Part shown: positions 9,886 to 18,630 of the stretch, one piece after another
How the letters are laid out: each line of letters begins with the position of its first letter
How positions within the stretch are numbered: the stretch's first letter is position 1
From: Monoraphidium neglectum
Lineage: Eukaryota > Chlorophyta > Chlorophyceae > Sphaeropleales > Selenastraceae
Length of the DNA: 18,630 bases
Direction of reading: 5' to 3'
Assembly: GCF_000611645.1 (NCBI RefSeq)
Contig: NW_014012750.1
Location: 1-18,630 of the forward strand
Translations under genes and position numbers: made by a program
Notes under the pieces: model-generated
Told to the model about the DNA's origin: nothing
Databases searched by the model: none
What the model saw: only the letters and a program-made list of their open reading frames with translations

Positions 9886-10682
9886 ATGCCGAAGGTGCAG
9901 CCCCCGGAGCTGCGCAAGTTTATGGACAAGAAGCTCAGCAGTGAGTGCTGCAATCGGGTCGGCGCCGCGTCGTGTTGGTGCATGGCATCAGCTGGGCACG
10001 GTGTTTGTGCTCTCTCAAGCAGTCTGAGGGTGCCTGTGCCTTGCCGTGAGCTCATGCATATTGAGCAGCATCCCGGGGGTGCGGAACCACGCGCTTCAGT
10101 TGCTTTTGTACCACGACGGATACCGAGGGTGCAGCGCAGCGGCGTAGGCGTGCCCCTACACTGGGACATGGCAACTCCCCCCCTGCGCCACCGCCCCACG
10201 GCCCTTGCATCACCACCACCTAATTGCAGTCAAGCTCAACGCCAACCGCCACGTCACGGGCACGCTGCGCGGGTTCGACCCCTTCATGAACATCGTGCTG
10301 GACAACACCGTGGACATGAAAGCCAAGCAGGACATTGGCATGGTGGTGCGTAGCACGGAGCGCCCGATGCCTTGGTGCCAAGACATGTTTCCCCGGACCC
10401 AGCAGGCTTACGATGGATAGGGGCCGGAGGGCACGCTGACCTGACATGCGTTGGCGCTTGCTGCAGGCGCAGGACAGGGCGCAGGCATGTTGCTTTACTG
10501 TACGTGAGTTGCGTGCAGCAGGTCCTTGCAGGATAACCACTGCGTGCTGAGGACCCACAGCCCAAGTCCTGCACTCAGTCACAACATCAACCCCCTCACA
10601 CGCACAACCTATCACCAAACTGCACCAGGTCATCCGCGGAAACAGCATCATCACTTTGGAAGCCATGGAGCCCATTTTTTGA
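9886..10682 (+). CDS. SNRPG: Small nuclear ribonucleoprotein G (SmG)
   Basis: Member of the seven-protein Sm ring that assembles on the Sm site of U1, U2, U4 and U5 snRNAs for pre-mRNA splicing in the nucleus. Three exons: 9886-9940, 10230-10345, 10629-10682, phases 1 and 0, 74 residues, close to the animal protein (76). The start MPKVQPPELRKFMDKKLS is the typical SmG N-terminus. Sm1 runs from about 15 to 47 and contains the RNA-binding loop DPFMN (35-39); Sm2 is IGMVVIRGNSIITLE (54-68) with the RG pair at 60-61. The loop between Sm1 and Sm2 is about three residues shorter than in animals. The start is in good context (ACCATGC). The closest paralog, LSm7, lacks this N-terminal pattern, so SmG is the better call. 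Confidence 0.97.
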
Positions 10683-11738
10683 GTGCTCGGCAATCCGCGA
10701 TGCCTGAATCCTCGAATCTCCACATGTTCAAGAACCGTCTTGAAGTGCTGCTATGTCCGAGAGGCAGTTTTAGCTGTTGCCATGATCAACTAGCGTGACC
10801 CCTCCCTCTCCCTTGCGGATGCAGGGCAGTTTGGTAGTGCTTGTGCAGGTGCATGCAATCACGTTTGCGCTCCGCCAATGTAAACCTGACTGTGTTTTCG
10901 GCAGAGTCACTATCGTTATGTTTGCTGACATGTAACGGACGTCACGGCAAATTGTGCATGGCACAGGATGCAGGTGCAATGAGCGTGCTCAGGGCAAGCA
11001 GAGTCTTGTATCACGGGTTGCAAGCCCCGTGTGGATGGTGTAGCAATGTATTGTGCAAGCCCGCCTGACCTCAGCCGCCTCGTTCACTCGCTGCCCCCGC
11101 CCAGACGGAGCTGGGTGCTTGCCTGCCCGCATTGAGAGCGTGTCCACAAGCCTGTATGTCCTCGAGCTCCTGTTGCAACGCGCCTTTGATGTTGGCAGTG
11201 CATCAAATCAACAACGACCAGACTGTCGCACGCCACACCAGCGCTCCGCTCGCCCTTGCTGAGGCAGCCCTTCCAACGAAACTATCACGTTTTTGCCGCA
11301 ACCTGACGCCGCAACCATGTGCTCCAGTGTCCGGCATGCCAGATCATCTTTGAATTTGTAACAAGACACAACGCGCAGAGTTGTTGCGACGCGCTACATC
11401 GTCTTTGTTTACATACTACCGTACTACCGTATGATACAGCCTCGCCTTCATCTCAGCGCCCCCATCGCTGAAGCCAGCCTGAGAGAAAGCAAACCAACCT
11501 GACGACAGCAGGCGCAGCAGGTCGCCTCACTCCAGCTCCAAGGCTTTGCTGGGACTGCTTATAGCACGCTTGTTGCTGGCCTCTTTTGATAGGCGGAGCG
11601 TGCCAGCCACTGGACTCACGCGCCGGGAGGGCTCGCGCTCCTGCTGCCTGCGGCCTATTTGACGGTCGCAGGCGTGGGAGAAAAGCAATTTCAACGCGCT
11701 CGTGCCGACAGCTTGCCAGGCTGGGTCCCCTGGCTTCC
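10683..11738. other. Intergenic between SmG and WEE1
   Basis: Holds the SmG 3' UTR and the WEE1 promoter and leader. TGTAA occurs at 10879-10883 and 10931-10935, about 200 and 250 nt past the SmG stop. A small direct repeat (ACTACCGT twice, about 11415-11431) lies in an AT-richer stretch. I see no gene. Confidence 0.5.
10879..10883 (+). promoter_or_regulatory. Candidate TGTAA poly(A) signal, SmG
   Basis: First TGTAA after the SmG stop, 197 nt downstream. A second copy at 10931 could also serve. Confidence 0.4.
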
Positions 11739-14015
11739 ATGAACTTGGAGGCGAGCCAGGATGGCTCGCAGAGGGGACAGCTGATGTTCAGGCGCACATC
11801 GGTGGCATGCAACTTGCTGTCAGACAAACTGCGCGACGTGCGCATCAACAGCGAGAACTCCAGTTCGCAGCAGGGTTTGGCGGCGCCGATGAGCCAGGAC
11901 GGCATGCAGCAGCAGCAGCACCAGCAGCAGCAACACAGCAATAGCCACAGCCAGGCTCACCATCACGGCAGCCTCAGCCAGCAAGGCCCGCCGGCGCGGC
12001 AGACGAGCCAGCAGCTGCGGGAGCGGCTGACCATCGACACGACACGGTATCCCAGCCAGAGCGAGATGGCTTGGTGAGCGGCAAGAAACAAATGTGATAC
12101 ATATCACATTGGGTCAGACAAGCAGGGGATGCAGGACATCCTTGCAGAAATCAGTTGCCTGTACATGTGATAGACACAGGCTTGGGCACCTCGCCTCGCA
12201 ACAGTCACATCACCTGCACTGCGCCACCGCCCCAACATGCGCTGCGGCATCCTTGCACGCCCTGCAGCACGCCTGACTACGCCACCCCGGTGGACCAGCA
12301 GTTTCACGTGGATTACGATATTGGAGGTGTGAGGCTTGTGCCAGCACTTAGCTTCAAGAGCTGCACCTGGCAGGGATTCAAAGCTGCCCTGCCATGTGCA
12401 GAGTTTACTATACTACACTAAGGTTGCATAAGGCATCAAAACAAGCAGCAGGTCAGGTGTAGCAGGGCCATGCGTAGCACCAGCGCTGACACGCGTGCAC
12501 CGCGCTTCTGCCCCACTGCAGCGTGCCAGAACGGGGAGGACCAGGAGAGCAAGTCGCCGGCCAAGTCGCCCGTGCGGCACATCAAGCGGCCGCGGCACGC
12601 TGCAGGTGTGTCAGCCCCCCCCATCAACTTGCCGTGAGGGTTTCCTGAAGGGAAAAATTCCTCACATGCCGCCGATACAGGCTTACAGGGCGAAGTTGGC
12701 ACATGCATCGGCGCACGCCCCTCCTGCGGCCCTGACCTGCAAACTCTCTCACCCCGCACCATTGCAGGGCTTGAGGAGGGGTCCGAGGCTACGAGCCAGC
12801 CCAGCCAGAGTCAGTCCAGCGGCAGGAGCCAGGGCGACGGGCCCAGCACCAGCAGCAAGCAGACACAGTCAGGTGTGCAGCCGCTGCGGGCGATAGGTTG
12901 AAGCGGAGGGGACTGCAGTGGCGCTCAAGCCCAGGGTACAATATGTGCTAGGCAGCAGGCAACATGTTGTTTCATCGAGGAAAGGCTTTGGTCTGCGCCA
13001 AGACGCTGATCTGCGCCCACCTCTTGCGCCCAACGCGTGCAGGCTGTACATTCTCACTCCCCCCCGTCGCGGTGCCGCCGCGAAACAAGTCGCGGTTCGC
13101 ACGTCCCCACTCGCCTGCGACCTTCAAAAACCCCTTTGTCACCGGCGGCGACAAGGACCAGCAGCACTGCATTGACAGCAGCATGCCCAAGCCGCTGCCG
13201 CTGCTGACCAGCCTCCAGTGAGCGGGAATTGGGCCGGAGGGGTCCCACTGCCGGCGGACCACCGCGGCTCGCCTGTGCAACGTGGCAAACTGCTGCTCCA
13301 TGCTCAAATCCGGCCAGCCGATGTCACTGCTGCCTCCCTTTTAGCAGTATTTAGCATTCCACTCAGTGGTCAGCAATTGCTGCATCCCACCGCCTCATGC
13401 TGTGCATGCTCAACCCTGTGGCCCTACAATCGTGTGCCCACCGCAGCATCAAGTTCAAAGTGGTGAAGGAAATCGGCAGCGGCTCGTTCAGCCGCGTGTA
13501 CCGCGCCACCCACCGGCTGAGCGGGCTCGACTACGCGCTCAAGCGCTCGCGCAGCCCGCTCTGCACCGACGCAGAGCGCAACCGCTGGCTGCAGGTGCGG
13601 GAATGTCCACTGTGACGCGGCTGCCCCCGCCCGTGGCGAGCGGGGAACCTCGCCAGCCGGGCCCCGGGCCCCTGGAGGAGCGTGCTGACCCTCGGCTGCC
13701 CGCCCTGCCCTTCCTCCTCCCACCCGCAGGAAGTGCAGGCGCACGCTGTCGTGGGGGCTCACCCCAACATTGTGCAGTACTTTGACGCGTGGGCGGAGCC
13801 GGACATGCAGGTGTGGGGCACAGACAGCAGAGTGCGCCGGAGGGAGGGCGGGGGGACGGGGTCGGCGCAGCATGGCAGCACCAGCTGGCTGGCACACATT
13901 CGTTGTAGCTGTCTCCATGTGGCGCGGCGCTGTAAGTATACTGCAAATGCCCAGATGCCTGCATTCGCGCAAGCACGGGGACGCATGCCCCCCTTGCACA
14001 CACATGCCTCGCGCG

Positions 14016-14053
<38 letters not shown>

Positions 14054-15380
14054 TGCCACACACACACACTCGCCCCAGGGCGACCACATGTACATCCAGA
14101 TGGAGATGTGCCAAGAGAGCCTGGGCAGCATGGCCTCCACCACCAAGGACCCCTGGAGGGAGCCGGAGCTGGTCTTCCTCATGAAGCAGATGGCCTCCGC
14201 GCTGGCGCACATCCACGCCAAGGGCGTCGCGCACCTGGACGTGAAGCCAGACAACATATTCAGGTGGGGACGGCGCCGGCGCCCCTGCGCACGCGGCCCC
14301 TGCCCGCGGGGTGGGCGGGCGGCAGGCCGATGGGGAGAGATTTCAGCGTCTCCGTCGGCCTCTCTGCGCATGCGCTGTGCCTGCTGGGGCAGCGAGCCGG
14401 GGTGGAGGGGCGCAAGTCGCCTCATGGGGAATACAACGTGATGCTGTCAGCTACATAATGCGTGCCTGGGGTCGTCTCCTGTGGCTCAACCCCCGCCGCG
14501 CCCGTGGTCGCTCCGCCATTTGGGCAGTGGGGTGAACGGCACCTACAAGCTGGGGGACTTTGGTATGGCCACGCTGAAGCACGGCCACTGGCGCGTCGAC
14601 GAGGGGGACGCGCGGTGAGGCGGCGGGGCGCGAGGGACGAGGGACGGGTCGGGGCATCTGGGTAGCCATGATCACGACGGCCTAGTCGGGCACGCATTAC
14701 TTTGCTCTTTCTTGCTGTTGCTTTTGATTGTTTGCATCAAAAAGTGATGACACTGCTGCGCCGGCCTCGCTCGCCCACGCACCGGCCCCGCCCCCTCTTG
14801 CCCCTACCCCGCAGCTACCTTTCTGGGGACCTGCTGCAGGGCAAGACCAACGCGCTCGACAAGGCGGACGTGTTTGCCCTGGGCGCCACGCTGTACGAGC
14901 TCGCGCTGGGCTCAGAGCTGCCAAAGGCAGGCCCCGCGTACCAGCGGCTGCGGCAGGGCAAGATCATGATGCTGCCCACGTTCACCACCCAGTTTGTCAA
15001 CATGCTCAAGGTGGGTGGGCGGGGGCATGCGAGTTCCGTGGGCTTGGCGACGGCCGTGTTTGGCTTGGAGCTGCCCTCGGTGCTGGTGCAAGCCATGGCA
15101 GGCCGATGGCAGGTGCGCTTCTGTACGCACAATGTGCGGCGAGTACATTCGCAGTTGCCGCGGCCGCCGCGGCATGTGGCCACCCCCACCTGAGGGCGAC
15201 CGCGGTGGCCGCCGGCCTCGCGCGTATCATCCCCTCGTGACCCGCTGCGCTCCACCCCGACCGCAGGCCTTGTTGCATGAGGACCCCGCGCAGCGGCCGT
15301 CGGCAGACGCGATCCTGAAGCTGCCGCTCTGCAGCAAGGCGCAGCTCGCGATGTCGTCGGTGCGGCGCACGTCGATGTGA
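11739..15380 (+). CDS. WEE1: WEE1 mitosis-inhibitor protein kinase
   Basis: Phosphorylates the inhibitory tyrosine of cyclin-dependent kinase to delay mitosis. Eleven exons: 11739-12073, 12268-12326, 12522-12605, 12768-12872, 13043-13217, 13447-13594, 13730-13810, 14079-14263, 14528-14614, 14815-15010, 15267-15380; every phase matches, 522 residues. The N-terminal 250 residues are low complexity, with a Gln/His run, CDK-type sites SPAK (143) and SPVR (147), and HSPATFKNPF (217). Kinase domain about 256-505: EIGSGSFSRV, ATP Lys285 (DYALK), Glu303 in EVQAHAVVGAHPNIV, YIQMEMCQESL, catalytic HLDVKPDNIF (Asp383, Asn388), DFG 401-403, and EGDARY (416-421), a Wee1 hallmark, followed by LDKADVFALGATLYELA. 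The usual APE-position triplet reads SGD. The ATG at 11739 is the first in its open frame, but its context is weak (T at -3), so a non-coding or further 5' exon is possible. Best match is plant-type WEE1. Confidence 0.94.
12091..12110. repeat. Perfect 9-bp inverted repeat just inside WEE1 intron 1
   Basis: AATGTGATA, spacer CA, TATCACATT. It starts 17 nt after the 5' splice site of WEE1 exon 1 and could form a hairpin in the pre-mRNA. It is AT-rich against a GC-rich background. Confidence 0.85.
14010..14051. repeat. Composite (CG)n(CA)n tract in WEE1 intron 7
   Basis: About 42 nt of uninterrupted alternating purine and pyrimidine, first CG then CA, with a second CA run at 14057-14069. It ends a few nt before the 3' splice site at 14078. 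Strong Z-DNA potential; CA-rich in the transcript. Confidence 0.9.
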
Positions 15381-16529
15381 GCCTCGGCCCCGCGCTCGGC
15401 GCACCCGGAGGCCGCGCCATAACATGACAAACGCGCCTGGCGGCGCCCTGTGCGGCGCGGGGACGGTATGTTGCAACGGTGCTCGGCCAGTAGCAGGGCG
15501 GCCCAGGCTTGTGTGCAGCTGCCGAGACCCCTTATTTTGTTGATGCATCGTCGACCCGATAGCCCAGGTTTCTTTCTTGGGTGGCTGCTGTGGACGGCGA
15601 TGCGGTCCTCCTTTGACAACGCCTGCTAAGCAGCTGCCTGAATGTGCGGCCAACATAGTGTCTGCCCGCACGTCCCTCGATTCGACGTGTGCTGCCATGC
15701 CGATCGTTGGACGCCGTCGCAGAGGCAGCACCAGAGCCGTCATGTAGCGTCGCATTTGGGCAGGGTGGCGCAACCGCCTTCTGTATATCATCACTCACGT
15801 CGCGGTCCTTTGGGGGGGGGCGGTGCATCGCCCGGACCATCACTCATTTTACGCACTGCCAGGACCCTGCGCCATCATGCCATGCCCGGCACTTGACTGG
15901 CCTGCGCGTTCAGCCAAATGCGCCTGGCTGCTCTGTTCTTGGCGAGTGGCCGCCAGCACCACGTCAATTACTAGTCCTTGCGTGCACAACACAGCTTGGC
16001 GAAGCAATGTGATGTGACTTTCAACCCTGCATGCCGTGGAAATCGGGCCTCTAACATCCAGGGTCGGCCACAGGTACGGGTGTGCCTGTCCCCTGTCCCC
16101 TGCCCCCTCCTGCTTTTCTGTGTTGCGCGATGCTCTCCTGCAGGTTTGTTTCGGTTGATAGTGTAATTGGGAGTTTGCCTGACTCGTCCGTCTCACGCGG
16201 TGGCCAGAAGATTTCTCTTAGGCAGGACATCCAGCCCCTGGGCACCACAGATGCCCAGATGACGGTAGACAAGGGGCACTAGGCCCGGGCGGGCGGCGAT
16301 GGGCAATGTGCAACCATTGAAGCTTCCCAGTTTGCATGTGCCGCACTGCGCCCTGAATGCCGCCGTTTACCGTACAGTAAGGATGTGCTAGCCATGTGTG
16401 TGGATAGCGGTACATTACTGAGATAAGGACAGACACACTCCCCGTCGCATCGTGCAAGGCCGGGTAGATCAGCCCGGCGCATCTAGGGCGTATCAGCTGC
16501 CTCGCCGCCCGCGCGGGCAACAAGCAACC
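15381..16529. other. Intergenic between WEE1 and COX7C
   Basis: Contains the WEE1 3' UTR and the COX7C promoter. The first TGTAA after the WEE1 stop is at 16162, which would make an unusually long 3' UTR (about 780 nt). A run of nine G lies at 15812-15820. An exon-like open stretch at 16144-16282 is described among the findings. I see no convincing gene. Confidence 0.45.
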
Positions 16530-17492
16530 ATGTCTGCAGCTGCCAGGCTCGTCGTGAGGGAGCTGCTGCGCAAGGACGCTGCGCCCCAGCTCGCGCGGAG
16601 CTTCAGGACTAGCTCCGTGCCCAAGTCCCATTATGTGAGTTTAGGTGTTGTTTCGACGCGCATAGGCTTGATGCCACAGCCATTGGGCCGCTGTGCCGGT
16701 GATACGGGGCAAGAGACACGCCACTGGCTGGCTGGCACCATGAGTGGCTCTGTGTAGTAGTGGGCAGATCGAAGATTTCAAGTCCAGTTTGCTCAGCGCT
16801 AGGCTCTACTTGAGTTATAGATCAGTCGTGATGCTCCGGCAGCAGCGTCGCAACCGTGCCCTTGGCAGCGGTCTGAGCAGTGCGTGGAATCCGTGATGCG
16901 ATGAACGCAATCGAGTGTGCCGACTTTCGCTCACCGGCGATGCTGCAACGCCAGCGCCGACAGTGTGTGGCAGCGCGACGTGGTCAGCAGGCTGGGCAGT
17001 GCCCCACCAGAAGCCAGCTCTGTTGCTCATAGATGTGAAGCGACAGTACCACTGGTTGCAGCATGGTTGCTGCAGACCGCTGACCGCCCACCCTCTCGCG
17101 CCCGCATCTTTTTCTCAACTGGCCGCACACCTACTGACGGCGCATCCAGGACTATGTGAGCGGCCCGCTTGGTGGCACCCTGGCTGCCGCGACGCTATCC
17201 GCAGCCGCATGACTCTCGCTTTGTCAGCTGACCCCATGCGGCTCGCTCAGGCCAGCATCATGCACTTGCTGCACGCCACGGCGAGCCCAGCCTCGGCGCC
17301 CTCCTTCGAACACCCCTGCCCCCGTCGTCTTGCATGCAACCCCAGGAGCACGGCCCCAACTACCTGGACTTCCAAAACTGGCCCGGCCGCAAGCGCAAGG
17401 TCGCCACCTGGATCATTGGCATGTGGGTGACGGGCCTCGGCATCCCGCTGTTCGCCGTCTGGTACCAGCAGAACAAGATGAAGGGCGGCTAA
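16530..17492 (+). CDS. COX7C: Cytochrome c oxidase subunit VIIc-like protein
   Basis: Small nuclear-encoded subunit of respiratory complex IV in the mitochondrial inner membrane. Two exons: 16530-16634 and 17346-17492, phase 0, 83 residues. Residues 1-30 are an Arg/Ala/Ser-rich mitochondrial presequence ending near SFRTSSVPKSHY. The SHYEHGPNYLDFQNW block (33-47) matches the SHYEEGP motif at the mature N-terminus of animal VIIc. One transmembrane helix follows (about 55-75, ATWIIGMWVTGLGIPLFAVW) and the tail QQNKMKGG is basic, as in the family (animal precursors about 63 residues; the presequence is longer here). The start is in good context (ACCATGT). The single intron is 711 nt, over twice most others in the window, and contains a possible 6-nt microexon at 17150-17155 that would add Asp-Tyr after SHY. 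Confidence 0.86.
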
Positions 17493-17759
17493 GCCAGCTC
17501 GACGGCTGCGCCGCGCTGCGGCGCGCGCGGGGGCCCCCGGAGCGCTGCGCTCGGCAGGCCACGCCTGGCCGCTGCGGCGGCGAGCTGCGGCGGGCGGCGG
17601 CAGGCGGCGGCGACGGCGCCAGGCTTATTGAAATCTGGAAGGTGCATTTGCATAGCGGCGGCAGGAGCGCGCGGCGGGACGAGAACAAAGCCCCCCCACC
17701 CTTGTCGTTTCAGCTTGCGGTTGCTGTACACTTCTGACTGGTGGCTGGTACAAACAGCC

Positions 17760-17764
17760 TGTAA
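17760..17764 (+). promoter_or_regulatory. Candidate TGTAA poly(A) signal, COX7C
   Basis: First plus-strand TGTAA after the COX7C stop, 268 nt downstream, in a locally AT-richer patch. Confidence 0.5.
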
Positions 17765-17780
17765 CAGTTATAGCGTCTGT

Positions 17781-17785
17781 TTACA
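17781..17785 (-). promoter_or_regulatory. Candidate TGTAA poly(A) signal, UTP15
   Basis: Minus-strand TGTAA, 244 nt past the stop at 18029, facing the COX7C signal only 16 nt away. Confidence 0.5.
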
Positions 17786-18028
17786 TGCCCAGCAGCACGG
17801 GGCGACACTTGCGGCGCCACAGGGTGATGCATGCGTTGTGGTTCGGCCGCCAGCAGAGCTGCTGCCGCTGCCCCAAACACATCGACGCGGCCACAGTGAG
17901 GCGCGCCCGCGAAGTGCATCACACCATGACACACAGGCAATCACAGCCGACCCAAACCAGGGCGGCCGCGTCCCGGCGGCGCCAAGCCCCCGCACGCCGA
18001 AGCTGCGAGCTCGAGGGCGTTGAGCCTG

Positions 18029-18604
18029 CTACCGCGCCGCCGCGGCCGCGGGCGCCGCTGCGAGTCCCGCGGCCAGAATGGGCTCTATGGCCCCCTGGAT
18101 GGCCATCAGGTCGGCCTGCAGCGCCACCTCAGCAGCCAACGCGTCGCGCAGCAGGCCCAGCGCGGCATCCACCTGATCAAATGGGTGGGGGAGGGTGTGG
18201 GCGGAGGGTTACAGGATCAGGATCGGGAGCACGAGTAGGATTACGACAGTTACAGCGGAGGGAAGGTCGAGGCCGCATGCTTAGGAGGGTTGCAGGCATT
18301 ACGAGTTGGGATCCAGTCAAGTGTGCATGGATTGGGGGCCAGGTGCGCCATTGGGTGGCGAGGCATGCGGGTGAGCAATCGGGGCCTTGCACACGCTTAC
18401 AAGGCAAGAGCTGCGACCGGCGGGTCCCTGGGGCGGCGCGGCCGCCGGGGCACCAGGCATGCCCCTCAAGCTGCAACGAGCAGACCAAAGTCGCGCGCCT
18501 GCCCACCCACCCCTGCATCTGTGAGCACGATGGGCGTGTATATATCGATGACGCGCGCCGCGACGCCCGCCAGGGTGGCGGCGTGGCGGGGGTCGGTGAT
18601 GTAC
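18029..18604 (-). CDS. UTP15: UTP15-like small-subunit processome protein, C-terminal exons (partial)
   Basis: Two exons on the complement, 18511-18604 and 18029-18172, phase 0 between them; the upstream exons lie beyond the right edge (the acceptor CAG is at 18605-18607). The visible C-terminus is 31 + 47 residues. The first exon reads YITDPRHAATLAGVAARVID then IYTPIVLTDAG. The last reads VDAALGLLRDALAAEVALQA then DLMAIQGAIEPILAAG and a short Ala-rich tail. This resembles the helical C-terminal domain of UTP15, where a region of the type I.DPR...L..VA..I.DIY is followed by a helix ending in LQG. UTP15 is a WD40 subunit of the U3 snoRNP/t-UTP complex needed for 18S rRNA processing in the nucleolus. 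No WD40 repeat is in view, so the name rests on this domain alone. The 338-nt intron holds only G-rich or purine-rich sequence. Confidence 0.72.
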
Positions 18605-18630
18605 CTGCCGGTGGGAGGTTACAGCGTCGG

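Larger units (their letters stand above)
17493..18028. other. Intergenic between convergent COX7C and UTP15
   Basis: Only the two 3' UTRs fit here. The first 130 nt are a GC-rich, GCGGCGG-like stretch. Two candidate poly(A) signals face each other at 17760-17785. No open frame with protein-like content. Confidence 0.6.

Noticed and set aside
11586..11738. N-terminal extension of WEE1 upstream of 11739
   Set aside because: The frame is open but has no ATG; its first possible start is TTG, unlikely in a nuclear gene.
12091..12110. TGTGA-N6-TCACA match to the bacterial CRP operator inside the WEE1 intron
   Set aside because: The match is exact, but this is a eukaryotic nuclear locus with no CRP; treated only as an inverted repeat.
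13424..14425. Long minus-strand open frame (333 codons) opposite WEE1
   Set aside because: It is antisense to kinase exons and introns, includes microsatellite-encoded Cys/Val runs and has no domain; a GC-rich shadow.
1..18630. tRNA, rRNA, CRISPR, transposon ends or long terminal repeats
   Set aside because: I looked for T-loop motifs, spaced repeats, terminal inverted repeats and transposase or reverse transcriptase motifs and found none; the only repeats are microsatellites and homopolymers.

Overview
This window looks like nuclear DNA of a green alga, most likely a Chlorella-like trebouxiophyte; that placement is inference. The signs are high GC, small introns (mostly 135-340 nt) splitting every gene, GT-AG splice sites whose donors all begin GTG, CA/TG microsatellites inside introns, TGTAA motifs 3' of genes (the usual green-algal poly(A) signal), and an all-eukaryotic gene set. 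I see no bacterial operon, insertion sequence, CRISPR array, tRNA or rRNA.

Layout. Minus strand: (1) a HAT/TPR-repeat protein with a transit-like N-terminus, running off the left edge (1-1622); (2) a secreted protein built from two diverged copies of a four-cysteine beta-rich domain (2446-4002); (3) palmitoyl-protein thioesterase PPT1, ten exons, catalytic triad intact (5075-8301). Plus strand: (4) the spliceosomal core protein SmG, three exons (9886-10682); (5) the cell-cycle kinase WEE1, eleven exons (11739-15380); (6) a cytochrome c oxidase subunit VIIc-like protein, two exons and possibly a 6-nt microexon (16530-17492). Minus strand again: (7) the last two exons of a UTP15-like small-subunit processome protein (18029-18604). 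I rebuilt each model by hand. At every junction the splice phase fits and the joined protein reads through, which is the main support for exon borders.

The genes do not form one pathway. They cover organelle RNA metabolism (inferred), the cell surface or secretory route, vacuolar lipid deacylation, splicing, mitosis, respiration and ribosome assembly, as expected of an ordinary algal chromosome arm. I found no new multi-gene system.

The best leads are: the uncharacterised duplicated four-Cys secreted protein; complementary GU and CA tracts in introns that flank exons, with a consistent polarity relative to splice sites; an exon-like pair in the gap between PPT1 and SmG (9176-9428) that splices cleanly but belongs to no gene I recognise; a candidate microexon in the outsized COX7C intron; and facing poly(A) signals between COX7C and UTP15.
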